A stretch of DNA of 64,000 nucleotides. Origin: Rusavskia elegans (taxonomy: Eukaryota; Ascomycota; Lecanoromycetes; Teloschistales; Teloschistaceae). The notes below the pieces were generated by a model. The model was given only the letters and a program-made list of their open reading frames with translations. It searched no databases and was not told where the DNA came from. Both the position numbers and the translations under genes were made by a program. The stretch is taken from the NCBI GenBank assembly GCA_011316305.1, contig SAUG01000085.1, positions 186,001 through 250,000 of the forward strand, given 5' to 3'. Shown in pieces: positions 47,290-58,195 of the stretch (position 1 is its first letter; each line of letters begins with the position of its first letter).

Positions 47290-50200
47290 ATGGTCTTTGT
47301 CTCCATCTGCACCGCTCTGTACAATTATGTACCTCAGGGCGACAATGAGCTAGCTCTGCAGGAGGGAGATCTGGTATACGTTCTTGAGAAGAGCACTGAG
47401 GATGATTGGTGGAAGGCCAAGAAGAGGGCCCGCCCAGATGAGGATGAGGAACCAACCGGTCTCATTCCCAACAACTACGTCGAAGATGTAAGCCGAAGGC
47501 AAATACCCTTACCCTTACACTGCTACACCATCGCTCTAGGCTTTGGACACTCCCAGCTTGCCGTGAGATGGACTAAGCCCCTGCTGACCTCGACGATTAC
47601 AGGCACGACCATTACATCATGCCAGAGCGCTTTACGACTATGACCGCCAAACCGACGAGGAACTGTCCTTTTCCGATAACTCTATACTCTCCGTCTATGA
47701 CACATCCGACGAGGACTGGACGCTGGTTGGTCTGGATGGCGAATACGGATTCGCCCCAGCAAATTACATCGAGATCACCGGTGCCGCCGACTCTCAATCA
47801 ACTTCAGCGCTCCCTTCCCCTGAAACTACACGAGACCTCGCGCCAGAGTCGCCATCAAGCCCGGTTGAGACGGCTTCACCACAGGGTCCAGCAGCTGCCA
47901 TCGCGGGCATCATGTCGCAAGGGGGCGCTGTTCCTCCAAATGCCCAGCCACCTCCAGCAACCACCATGGCACGCGATCCGCCTCAACAACCTCAGTATAC
48001 TCCCGAAGACTCCGACGACGAGCCATCTCCGCCATCATTACCGCGACGGCCACCCTCTCAACAACTTTCTCCACCGCCAACGCAATACGCTTCGCCTAGA
48101 AGTCCAGAACCAGAAAGAGGGGTAGTTCCTTCACCGCCATACAACAGAGTAATCTCTCAGACCCACCATGATAACGACCGGGGCCATCCCTCCCCTGGCG
48201 GCTTTCATCTGTATAACATCAACGAAATGATCTCTGCCATTGGGAAAAAGAAGAAGCTACCAACAACGCTGGGCCTGAATCTTGCCACCGGCACGATTAT
48301 GATTGCGCCAGAAAAATCAAGAGACGGTCCCCAGCAGGAGTGGAGCGCGGAAAAGCTTACACATTATTCCATAGAGGGCAAACACGTATTCATGGAGCTG
48401 GTCCGGCCTAGCAAGAGCGTCGACTTCCATGCAGGGGCAAAAGACACGGCGCAAGAAATTGTAGCTGGTCTGGGTGAAATAGCAGGAGCTGCACGAGCTG
48501 AAGGCCTACGCGAAGTTCTCGAGATCGGCGCAGGCAACCCCTCCGTTGGTGGTCAGAAAAAAGGCAGCATACTGTATGACTTCATGGCTCAAGGCGACGA
48601 CGAAGTTACGGTCGGAATAGGTGACGATGTTATTGTTATCGACGACACCAAGAGCGAGGAATGGTGGATGGTTCGACGGATAAAGAATGGAAAAGAAGGT
48701 GTCGTACCCAGTAGCTACGTAGAGATTACGGGGACGACCGCTCCGTCAACTTCAACCGGAATCAACGCGGGGAGATCGACAGTGGAGCAAAATCGGCTTG
48801 AGGAAGAAAGGCTTGCAAAAGAGGCGTTGAAGAGCTCAAGACAACGCGAGGGAAGTGAGGCGAAGGGCTCAGAGGTAGGCCCTGGCGTCAAGCTTCCCGA
48901 CAGGGGAAGCAGTCTAACAAGCGGTAATGGTAACCGTGAACCTTCACAGAAGAGCAAACGATCAAGCAAAGACGGCAAATCCGGCTCGAGTTCCAAGTCC
49001 AGTAAGCTTCTTGACGTTGGCTTTGATTAGCCCGCTGACAGAGCAAATAGAGCCGGACACGGACAAGATACGTACCTGGACAGACAGAAGTGGTTCCTTC
49101 AAGGTCGAAGCCCAATTTATTGGATTGAAAGATGGTAAGATACACTTACATAAGGTGAATGGCGTAAAGATTGCTGTACCAGTGGCCAAAATGGCTATTG
49201 AAGACTTGGAATACGTTGAGCGTGTCACAGGGGTGTCGTTAGATGATGATAAACCATTATCCGACATTCGGCGCAAGAGTACTCAGAAAGCCAAAGAAGG
49301 TGATCGCCGGAAACCGCAGTCGCAGCCAGTTCCAAAGACTGGTGCAACGATTGAACCTCCAGGCTCGCAATACGACTGGTTCGACTTCTTCCTAAAAGCC
49401 GGTGTCAGTCCTTATCAATGCGAGAGATATGCTTTCAACTTCAATCGTGATTCGATGGACGAGACCGTCTTGCCTGACATCACGCCAGCGGTCTTAAGAA
49501 CCCTCGGCCTCAAGGAAGGGGATATTCTTCGCGTAATGAAATTCTTGGACAACAAGTTGGCACGTACCGGAGCATCCTCTAAACTTCGGAACGTCAGCTT
49601 TGGAGACGGTGACGGAGGTGAAGGTGATCAAGATGGGGCAACATCTCCCAACACCACAGGCGGCTTGTTCTCGGGACCTGGCGGTGCTCTCCGAAACAAC
49701 ACTCGAAAAGGACGGCCTGCACCGGCAATTCAGAGCAACGATGTTGTTGATGCAGAAGCTTTAAAGCAGGGCAAGTCACAGGACGATGCCATGAAAGGAA
49801 GGTCACAATCAGTTTCTACCCCTTTGGCGTCGGCACCTGCGCCGCCAAGCAAAGACAGTCGAGGCTTTGACGACGATGCCATTTGGGATGTGAAGCCATC
49901 GAAAGAATCTTCAAGCGCTGCCCAACAGCCTTTGCGCTCAGTATCAAGCCCTGCGCCCAGCGCCCCGGCTCCCCCTGCGTTGACTGGATCAACGGCCGAC
50001 TTGTCTCTGTTGTCGCAGCCGCTGCAACCGACTCCAGCGCAGAACACAAGTACCCAGCAGAGTCAAATGGCTCAAACCCAACCCCAACAGATGCAGCAAG
50101 CAGCAGAATCTCAACCACAGCAGGGCCTGCAACAGCAGTCTACAGGAGCGAACCTTTCATTCTTCTCCCAGCTAGGACAGCAAACGTCCGGGATGAATGC

Positions 50201-51159
50201 TCACCAACCTGCACCGCAAGCCCCTCCCATGCCTGCATATAGCTCACAGCAGAGCTTTCAACAGCCTCAGCAGCAATCGCAGCAGTTGAATGTTCCGCGG
50301 CAACGACCGCAGGCTCCTCAAGCCTTAACAGGCTCCAATATGCTTCCGCCCCCTCCTCGACCCTTATCAGCCCCTCAAACTCAGAACAACAATTTTGCTC
50401 CTTTGCCACTACACCCACAACTGACCGGATTCCAGTCGAGCAATCAACAGACGCAGATCGCGCCGCCCGGGCAAAGCCTGAACGACCTCAACCAATTACG
50501 GCAACAACAGCAACAATATGGCCAGCAGCCATTGTATTCCCAACCCACCGCCTTCGGGCAGCCCAGTCAGAATTTTAATCAAATTAGTAATGGCATTAGC
50601 CCCCAACAGACAGGATATGGCCAGCAAGCACCATTCCAGCCCCTTCAACCGCAACAGACCGGCTTCCAGGGGTTTCAGGGCTTCCAAACCCCTCAACCGT
50701 TCATCAACGGTCAACAGACTGGAAGCCCGTTCGCCGATCCCAGATCACAAACGGGGTTTCAGTTGTTGCAGCCTCAGCAAACGGGGTATCAAGGCCAGTT
50801 ACAAACCAACTTTCCCAGCCAACGTACTGGATCTGTCAACTCCTACCTCCAACCAGCTCTACAGCCGCAAAACACGGGTATGAATGGCTTCCAGAACCAG
50901 TCTTTTGGGTCTGCTCAATCTGCACCACCGCTACCCCCAATACCGCAACACCATCAAGCGCCGGCACCCTTGGTAGCACAGAAGACCGGCCCTGCTCCAC
51001 CCGTCAGTTTCGGGGCGCCTGCGGCAAACGCACTCAAGCCTCAGCCCACAGGCAAGAGGGCCAACCTTTCTCAAGCAAGTAAGTGTCATGACTACCTACC
51101 CACACACAACACTTGGTATTAATTATCAAACAGCACCGCAAAATCCCTTTGGTTTCTGA
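47290..51159 (+). CDS. sla1: Sla1, actin patch/endocytic adaptor (1216 aa)
   Basis: Four exons: 47290-47487, 47603-49001, 49051-51078 and 51134-51159. Sla1 is a coat adaptor of clathrin-mediated endocytosis. It links cargo to Las17/WASP and Pan1 and regulates actin assembly at cortical patches. Domains: SH3-1 (about 5-66, ALYNYVPQGDNELALQEGD), SH3-2 (about 73-122, ALYDYDRQTDEELSF), a Pro-rich linker, SH3-3 (about 383-440, ILYDFMAQGDDEVTV), SHD1 (about 540-605, WTDRSGSFKVEAQFIGL, binds NPFxD-type signals), SHD2, a SAM-like helical domain (about 640-705, DWFDFFLKAGV), then about 500 Gln/Pro-rich residues with QxTG repeats, the target motif of Prk1/Ark1 kinases. The last exon adds PQNPFGF. All as in the family. 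Confidence 0.94.
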
Positions 51160-52605
51160 TAGCTGTGATTGTTATCCTTCGGCTTGGTTTCAGTATCGAA
51201 TGTCTAGGAAGTCGCTTTGGCTTTGCGTGGAAATTGAATATGCATATAACGAGCATCCTGTGGAAACTGTATATAATTTTTCGAGGCGATCAGAGAGCCA
51301 TCGACGACAAATATTAAAGTAATCGTTGGGAGTTTGACTCGTACAGTATAATCGTTATTTCCCTACCTTCTCTGCCATTCTTTATCTCTCAATAATCTGA
51401 ACATCATTGCCAGCGACAACAAGGGTCAATCAATGGGTCGAGGGCAGCGAGTTAAGAAGTAGTCACCGTCCCATTTGCAAATGGAGCGACAAGATCCAAT
51501 GGCAATAATCGGTTTTCTATGCGATGACGTAATATTAGGCCGACTCAAGCTTTGTCCAATCAGATTAGACCTTTGCGTCCCAGGGCAATTTTTCAGACGA
51601 CAGCTCTCGTACATGTCTCGGTCTTACAGGTCTCACAACGTTGCGAAAACACTTGGTTGCATAGCACATGAATTACAATGAGTTCGTGTTGATCCCGAGA
51701 CATCGCAATACTGCGCTACCTGAGTTACAGTATGACCGTCGAGTAGTAGTCTTTACCAGGATTTACGAGGCTTGGATGACGTGAGATCCTTCATCCTAAG
51801 GTAGCCATGTGATACTCGTTCTCCCCAGCCCTCTTCTTGGAAATATCGATCAGGGTCTGGTCTGGTCTGTCTATGTCCCTCATCATGGAGCTCATACTTC
51901 TCCGCTTGCTCGTTCACACCCAGCTGTCGAAGCTGTGCAATTGCTCCGAGAATTCTCTATGTTGGGTTTGGACGTGCTTGATAGACTGCGGTTGCTCCTG
52001 TTGGCTATGCACGAATAGTTTGGCCTGGATTCCGTGCGTCGATCGTACAATTTGCCGTCACGAATGTCGGCTGGGAAGAACGAGCTTGCTGTGCACAGCT
52101 CGTGGCAGATGGCGTTCAAGGTCGCCCCTTGGGTTGCAGCCTGGTTTATCTTGGGGATCTGGTGTTGTCCATGCAAAAAGGTCCGAGAATGGCGACGAGG
52201 TTGTGGGGGGTGAAGGGCTCGAATTGTGTTTGGTCGGTTGTTGTCGGCTTGATGAGGACTGCAGGATCATACCACATCAGGCAGAGAAACACCTCGACAT
52301 AGTGGATTGCAGACTTCCCCCTGGCGCGATAGATATATACCCCGTCGCTATGTTGTAGGGAAGCTAGCTAGGGACAGCAGTCGTGTCAGGCTCGTTGTGG
52401 TGGAACGACCCCTTGAGTTGCTGAGAACCTGGGCATCCGGGTGCACCTCGGATGAACGCGGGCCGCACAAAGCTTGGTGCTTTTTGACCAATCAGGTAGC
52501 TCGCATTCCATTAGAAGTATTAGCCGTGCCAAGCCCGTCCCGCTTTTAGCGCCTGCCCCCGAAATTGGCCACCAAAGGGATAGGTCGAAACCGATGAAAG
52601 ACCAA

Positions 52606-52662
52606 GCAATCGTTAGATCAACATCTCACATCGAGGTACCGATTGCTGCACGCCCCCTCGCC
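52606..52662 (+). repeat. Dispersed module, copy 3
   Basis: GCAATCGTTA, 15 bp, TCGAGGTACC, then GATTGCTGCACGCCCCCTCG. In this copy AGCAATCG and CGATTGCT can form a perfect 8-bp stem around the module. Confidence 0.75.
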
Positions 52663-52778
52663 ACCAGTAATGATCGATTTTCGATATGATAGGTCATGTC
52701 AGGCCGACCCAGGCTGACACCAGTCAGCTCAGGACCTTGATTGTCCGATTTCCATCTATCCGTGCCCCCATACATATC

Positions 52779-53052
52779 TATCCGTGCCCCTATAAGAGTC
52801 AAAAGAGCCAATCATATAGCGTACACCTTCGGCGGAATAGATACCGGGGGTCAGCCTTGACGTTCCCTACCTTATTAAAATCTAGATCTTATAGCCGAAA
52901 CTTCGAGATTTAGTCAGGAGAAAGGGTTTTGTTCTAGCTTAGAATCTTGGTACTAATAGAGATAAGCTTTACAAGTAAGATAAGCGAAGTATAACGAGAA
53001 AAAATAATCAAGAATACGTCGGTTTAGGCTATTAAATACGCCGGCACGGATA
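52779..53052. mobile_element. Small inverted-repeat element remnant (274 bp), partly RIP-mutated
   Basis: TATCCGTGCC on the left (52779-52788) and GGCACGGATA on the right (53043-53052) are exact inverted repeats that include TA at both outer ends, fitting a TA-targeting element. The right half (about 52,870-53,040) is AT-rich with few CA/TG, unlike its surroundings. A second CTATCCGTGCC lies just upstream (52756-52766), so the left end may be duplicated. No coding capacity. Confidence 0.45.
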
Positions 53053-53660
53053 AGCTAGCAGGATCCTTTCTCAATTGGAGCACCACAATCTTTCTGAACG
53101 GGACATACGATATGATTGATTGTACCTCCGAATGCTTTCGGCACCATTGGAGAAATGGCGCAGCTGCCATACACCACAGAGATTATTGGTCACACTTTCG
53201 GGGAAACATCTTCGCCTTTCCCGCTGCATGTTGCTGCGTGGTCTCGGAAACCACTCATTATTGGCTGTAGGTAGCATGGTTTGACCACCTCCACGGGCAT
53301 CGCCAGATCCCTCCACATCGTTCGTGGATCGATATTCGGGAAACCTGATTGGAAGGAGCATGGACGATGGAGGATCCTCGCCACTGCACCTGCATGCAGT
53401 CACGGCACAATGCGCTCCTGCCACCGGTGCATCACCCCTGCCGAACGAAAAGGGCTCGCGAATTATGGACAACCCGAGAAAGCGGATTGTTCATAGAGGG
53501 AAAACACTCCCGAGTCGCGACAGCTTGCTTGCTCCATCTGCACCTTCCCACAGACTGTTCGTCATGCCTGCAAGAGTACTTTCACCACTTTGGTTCCCCG
53601 ATTAGCATTCTTCCTATGTCTCGTATCTGGTCTCCTTCCTAAGCATTCCCAACAGCGGCC

Positions 53661-54897
53661 ATGGCCGCTCAAGAAGGCGATAGGGCTCCCTTGATGCTCG
53701 CTGTCTTCAGTGTCTTCCTCGTTCTACCCTTGATTGCGGTTGCTATGAGGTTTCTTGCGCGAAGACTGAGTCGTGTGAGCTTCTGGTGGGACGACTGGCT
53801 CTTACTGCTAGCAGCAGTCCGTCTCTCCATCTGCCCCTCAAAGTGTCTCTATTCTAAGTCCTTCAGATTATCGTCATCCTCAATTTCATCTTTTTATACG
53901 AGAGTAAGCGTCTCCATCTTCTCTACCTCGCCCACGGAGAGCTTACCGTCTTCGATAGCCATTCGCAATGGCGCCGGAAAGCACATTCAGCCAGAGTGGC
54001 CACCTCAACGCCTCGAGCATTTCCTCATTTACACCTATGCGAATGAAATCATCTACGCGTCTATCGTCACCTGCATCAAATCCTCCGTTCTGTGCTTATA
54101 TCTACGCATCTTCGGCGTCAAGAAGAAGTTTGCCATTATCGTCAAATGTTTTATTGTAGCTGTCATTGCTTGGGGCATTGCTGTGTTGCTGACTACCATC
54201 TTTCAATGCAATCCAGTCAGGGGAGCATGGGATGTCTCAGTACCACGCGATCAATGCTTCAATCTCAGGACTTGGTTGATTGCGACCAATGTGCCGAATA
54301 TCGTCATCGATTTTGGCATCATTTGCTTACCGATACCCCTTGTCTGGAAGTTGAAGCTCTCCATTGAGCGTAAGATTGGTCTGACTGGCGTTTTCCTACT
54401 TGGCATCTTGTGAGTCCCTTTCCCTGGAACTGGAATCCTGAACCGAAATTGATCTTCTCTTGTTTAGTGCATCAATCATCAGCATCGTCCGCGTTCACAC
54501 CAACGCCTCACTTCAGATTAACGATCCTACCTGGAACTATATGATGGTCATGATCTGGTCCACCGTCGAAGGTAATGTCGGAGTTGTATGTGCCTGTTGC
54601 CCCGTCTTGGCCCCATTGGTCCGCCGGTGCTTTGGTCGCAGTGCGAAATCGACACCAAAAGCCTCGAAGGAACACTCTTCCTCAGGAGGCTTCTGGCCCC
54701 CTCGGCCTTCCGGTCGCCACCAAAGCTTCAGCCGTCTGGAGGAGGAAGACACAGCAAACTTGGTGTACCCAGGGAATTCGGTCCACATCACAAAATCTTC
54801 GATTTCGGAGGGGGAAGCAAACCCAGCGCTCGAATTGAACACGATCTATGTCTCGAGCAACGTGAACATCGAGACTACGAAAAAATCGTCATTGTGA
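53661..54897 (+). CDS. Fungal rhodopsin-domain (7TM) integral membrane protein (357 aa)
   Basis: Four exons: 53661-53816, 53867-53903, 53959-54409 and 54468-54897. It belongs to the fungal 'rhodopsin domain-containing'/PTH11-adjacent membrane family, whose members are not opsins and whose ligands are mostly unknown. Evidence: TM1 LMLAVFSVFLVLPLIAVAMR followed by FLARR and the conserved WWDDW pair of acids before TM2, then GKHIQ, FLIYTYANEIIYASIVTCIKSSVLCLYLRIF, CNPVRGAWD, a predicted disulfide-forming FQC..DQC pair, and IVIDFGIICLPIPLVWKLKLSIERKIGL. Seven segments fit. The C-terminal about 110 residues are Ser-rich and cytosolic. The tiny 37-bp second exon is needed to keep the frame. Confidence 0.82.
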
Positions 54898-55303
54898 CTT
54901 CTTCGTGCGCATCGGACTTCAAATACGGATGATGCTGTCGGCTTCTGATTACACCCTAAAACTATGAAACACTGCCGTCATAGCTGTGCCTTCCACTGGC
55001 GGCGTGGGCATCCGATACCTTGACTGCCAGCCAGAACGGATGCCTGCCCGTGCATGGGGTAGTAACCACCGAATTTTCGGAGCCGTTCGGGTTTCAAGGT
55101 GGGTGCGTTGGACACCCAGGCCAGGGCCGCCGATCAAAGCTTGCACGTATCCGGAAGGAGCGAAGAGGCTGCCTGTGCACCCTGCAGATCATGCAAGCCT
55201 CCTACATCAATTCACTTTGCCCACGGGTGGATTGAAGTTCACTCACCCACACTCACCCACCGAATGCTTCACGTTATCAGACTCCCCGTTGAGCAACAAC
55301 GTC
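54898..55303. promoter_or_regulatory. 5' region of the O-methyltransferase, with dispersed repeat copy
   Basis: The second copy of the GTGGGCATCCGATA-type repeat lies at 55004-55062. A long frame across 54986-55300 is not favoured because it lacks coding character. Confidence 0.4.
55004..55062 (+). repeat. Dispersed repeat copy (GTGGGCATCCGATA type), 2 of 2
   Basis: GTGGGCATCCGATA, CCTTGACTGCCAGCC, GAACGGA, TGCCTGCCCGTGCATG, collinear with 32156-32222 apart from a 12-base gap. Confidence 0.55.
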
Positions 55304-56722
55304 ATGGTCTCCTTTACATCGTTGGCTGAGGAGATTCTTGTCTCTGCCCGGCGTCTTGATGAGCATCTAGCATCAAACAATCTCCCTTCGTCATCCTTCG
55401 ACCAGGACACGCTCGTTGATCTGCCAAACGATGTTGAAGCCGCCCGGGATAATCTCGTCAACGCAACGCAGACACTCAAGCAATTGGCCCAAGGGGGTGT
55501 AGGCAGGGCCATGGAGATTGCTTTCAGTGTAAGATACCAAACCTTCAGATGGTCACTAAACAGCTGCTGTTGCTGAGAAGTCCGAAGTGGACCGGACTTC
55601 TTTCTCTCCACGCCATCTATAGTTTCAAGATCGCCAACGCAGTGCCACTCACCGGCTCGACGACATACTCCGCCATCGCCACACAAACATCTATCCCAGA
55701 GTCTCTCGTCCGCCGCTTCCTCCGGCCCGCAATGAGCTCCCACATTTTCACATCGCCCACGTATGATACCGTCGCCCATACAGCGTCTTCCCGCCTCTTC
55801 GTCACACTACCCGACTTTCATGAAGGGATCGGTCTTCAGGCCGACGAGCTTGCACCCGTAGCTGCCAAAACAGTAGACGCCGTCCGGACATTCAACGACT
55901 CGGGGGAACCGTATGAGACCGCTTTCGCTTTGCAAAATGGAATGCCGATCTTTGAAGTGCTTGGCAAGTATCCGGAGCGAGGGAGACGATTCGGTGCGGC
56001 CATGAGATGCTACACCAAAGGCGAAGGCTACGATCTACGGCACCTCGTCGAGGGCTACGACTGGGGATCCATCGACCATCCTGGCGCTGTGGTCGTAGAT
56101 GTTGGTGGCGGGCACGGCAGTGTTTCCCAGGCCTTGGCTCGATCCACAAAGGATATCCGATACGTGGTCCAAGACCTTCCGGGTACGATCGAACAGGCGA
56201 AGGACGAATTACCGCCGGCTGAGTTTGAGGGTCGGATTGAGTTCAAGGACCATGATTTTTTCACGGAACAGTCGGTTAAGGAGGCGGATGTTTACCTCAT
56301 GCGCTGGATTCTGCATGACTGGAGCGATGGGTATTGCGTGAAGATTTTGAGGGCACTGGTTTCTGCATTGGAGGGGAAGAGGGAGAGTCGGATTGTGCTG
56401 TTTGAATACGTGTTGCCGGAAGTGCCGGAGACGAGGCTGACGGAGAGGATGGGCACGTAAGTCTGCCCCTGGATCTTCATTTCGACCCCAGCATGATTCC
56501 CCCTCCACCATCCCCTTCTTCACCATTACCGTACTGATTCCTTCTGCATCTCATCACAGAAACCTAGACATGATCATGCTATCCGTCTTTAACGGCGCTG
56601 AGCGCACGAGACGCGAATTCGAAGATTTACTGGAAGCGGCGGATCCGCGTTTGAAGATGACGAAAGTGGTGAAGCCGGAGGGGAGTGCGATGAGTATTAT
56701 TGAGGTTGCATTGGAGAGTTGA
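55304..56722 (+). CDS. SAM-dependent O-methyltransferase, COMT-like (418 aa)
   Basis: Three exons: 55304-55528, 55588-56456 and 56560-56722. Fungal class II-type O-methyltransferase that would transfer a methyl group from S-adenosylmethionine to a hydroxyl of a small aromatic or polyketide-like substrate. Layout: helical dimerisation N-terminus (residues 1-75), a winged-helix segment (about 95-160, ESLVRRFLRPAMSSHIF), then the Rossmann domain with the SAM loop VVVDVGGGHG at about 243-252. The VQDLPGTI strand is followed by MRWILHDWSD, where His318 is the likely catalytic base, and YVLPEVPETR. Length is normal for the family. No polyketide synthase, NRPS or other tailoring gene is next to it except the rhodopsin-domain protein, so a biosynthetic cluster is not supported here. 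Confidence 0.9.
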
Positions 56723-58195
56723 GTGATGTATGGAGGGAGTGAGTAGTGAGTGTTATAAGGGAGTACTGATAAGGTCGTAGGGGATGATGGATTCGGGTTT
56801 GTACTGTGAGGTATAGAGGGCGCGTTGAGACTTTCGGATACAGTTTAGAATAGATGAGCTTCTATCTTCAAAATATGTAAGTATTTTACTCGCAACCTCA
56901 TATGTTTACCGCAACTGTATAAAGTACGTCCCGAACTCCCCACATCCAGCATATATGAAGAAGCATCGAGACTCTTTAATCCCTTACTACATGTCGGCCA
57001 ATCGAAAAAGAACTCTTCTGACTGTTCACTACTCTCTGCATGCCATCCTAGTTAGTTCCTGTGCATATGATATTACCTCCTGTAATCATTACAGCGCCCC
57101 TTCTTCGCCTGTGTTGTCCAGAGTTGAGACACGATGTTGCTGGGTTGACTACCTTAGATAAAACTGACTGACTGGATGGGTTTACGATATCTATGGTATG
57201 TTGATACTGTGGGATGGGAATGGCAATGATAATGATAATGGATGCGGTAGTGGTAGTGGTAGTGGGATGATGAGTGGGCAGGATATCACTATTGTAAAGG
57301 GGTAAGTTGGAATGGAAATTAAGGGGTATTAATATGTTGGTATCTGTCGGCTTGGAACGGATTGGATTGAAGGCAGGTCCCATGTGGTGGTTCTGGCGTT
57401 ATTGTCAATGTTTTATTTAGTTTTTATGTCTTTCGTGTTCTTGAGAGATTCTTTGGGTTATTGGATATTGGGTTTTGGGTTTTGGGTTTTGGGTTTTTGG
57501 TTTTTTGAAGCTTGTAAGTAGAGTCCAGTGGTAAGGAAGGGGTAAGGGGTAAGGGTTAAGGATAGTGGTATTAAAGGATGATGAAATTGTCCCACGGGTC
57601 GGTTTGCGTGATGATGCGATGCAATGCAGATACTTTACCCTACTTGGGTTTTCAGATAATTGTAGCGGAGATAGGGCGTGATTGATTGGGATAGTGATGT
57701 TGGGTGAGGAAGGGGGGATAGTAATGGTATGCTATGGTATGCAATGAAGTGAAGTGCTGAGATGGTTTGATTATATGATTTGTGATTTATGACGCATGGA
57801 TGTTTTGCGTCAGCTCGCGATGGGTTGGATGAGCTGAGGTTGGTGGAAGGGGTGGCATAGCTCTGAATATCGAATAGATGGTACGAGAAGGAGAAAATCT
57901 GGGTATGAAGATGCGATTGTAGAAGAATAGGTCGTGCATATAGAATACATTCTGTGCTCGAAGAATAGAAGTCTCTCTCGATCGACCTCCTAGGCAATGC
58001 ACGCCGGCTTTAACCCTTTCTTAACCGATAGGTTTTGTTGTTACAGATGGTAAAACGTACATTCACAAGTCCTGATGCCTACACGAACCTTGACTCTTCC
58101 TTCCAGAAGACAAATCCTCATTCCCAATCTGTATATCTCTCTCTGCAAGATACCAATGATTCCCCTTCCTACTTCTTTTTCTTTTTCTCGGCCCA
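56723..58195. other. 1.5-kb intergenic region with simple repeats
   Basis: No gene supported. It contains GATAAT/GGTAGT triplet-like runs (57223-57263) and a TTTTGGG array of about four units (57469-57506). The region lies between the 3' ends of the convergent O-methyltransferase and PMT4 genes. Confidence 0.4.
57469..57506 (+). repeat. TTTTGGG microsatellite
   Basis: TATTGGG is followed by GGGTTTT units with a 7-bp period, decaying into GGTTTTTTG. It differs from the fungal telomere unit TTAGGG. Confidence 0.6.

Larger units (their letters stand above)
51160..53660. other. 2.5-kb gene-poor stretch with relics and small repeats
   Basis: No intact gene. On the minus strand between about 52,330 and 51,780 several short frames read like protein but are broken by shifts and stops, for example QAKLFVHSQQEQPQSIKHVQ and LRQLGVNEQAEKYELHDEG; this is probably a decayed gene of unknown identity. 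Copy 3 of the 35-bp module lies at 52606 and a small inverted-repeat element at 52779-53052. Confidence 0.45.

Noticed and set aside
51837..52358. 173-codon plus-strand frame rich in Cys, Trp and Leu
   Set aside because: It opposes a minus-strand series of protein-like fragments and has the biased composition of an antisense frame.
54986..55576. 196-codon frame running into the methyltransferase gene
   Set aside because: The methyltransferase start at 55304 in a different frame gives a family-like N-terminus; the longer frame crosses a dispersed repeat and has no homology cues.
53661..56722. Secondary-metabolite cluster (methyltransferase plus membrane protein plus MFS permease nearby)
   Set aside because: No backbone synthase, regulator or further tailoring gene is present, and SLA1, PMT4 and other housekeeping genes flank the pair.
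57469..57506. Interstitial telomere
   Set aside because: The unit is TTTTGGG rather than TTAGGG, and the array is only about four units.
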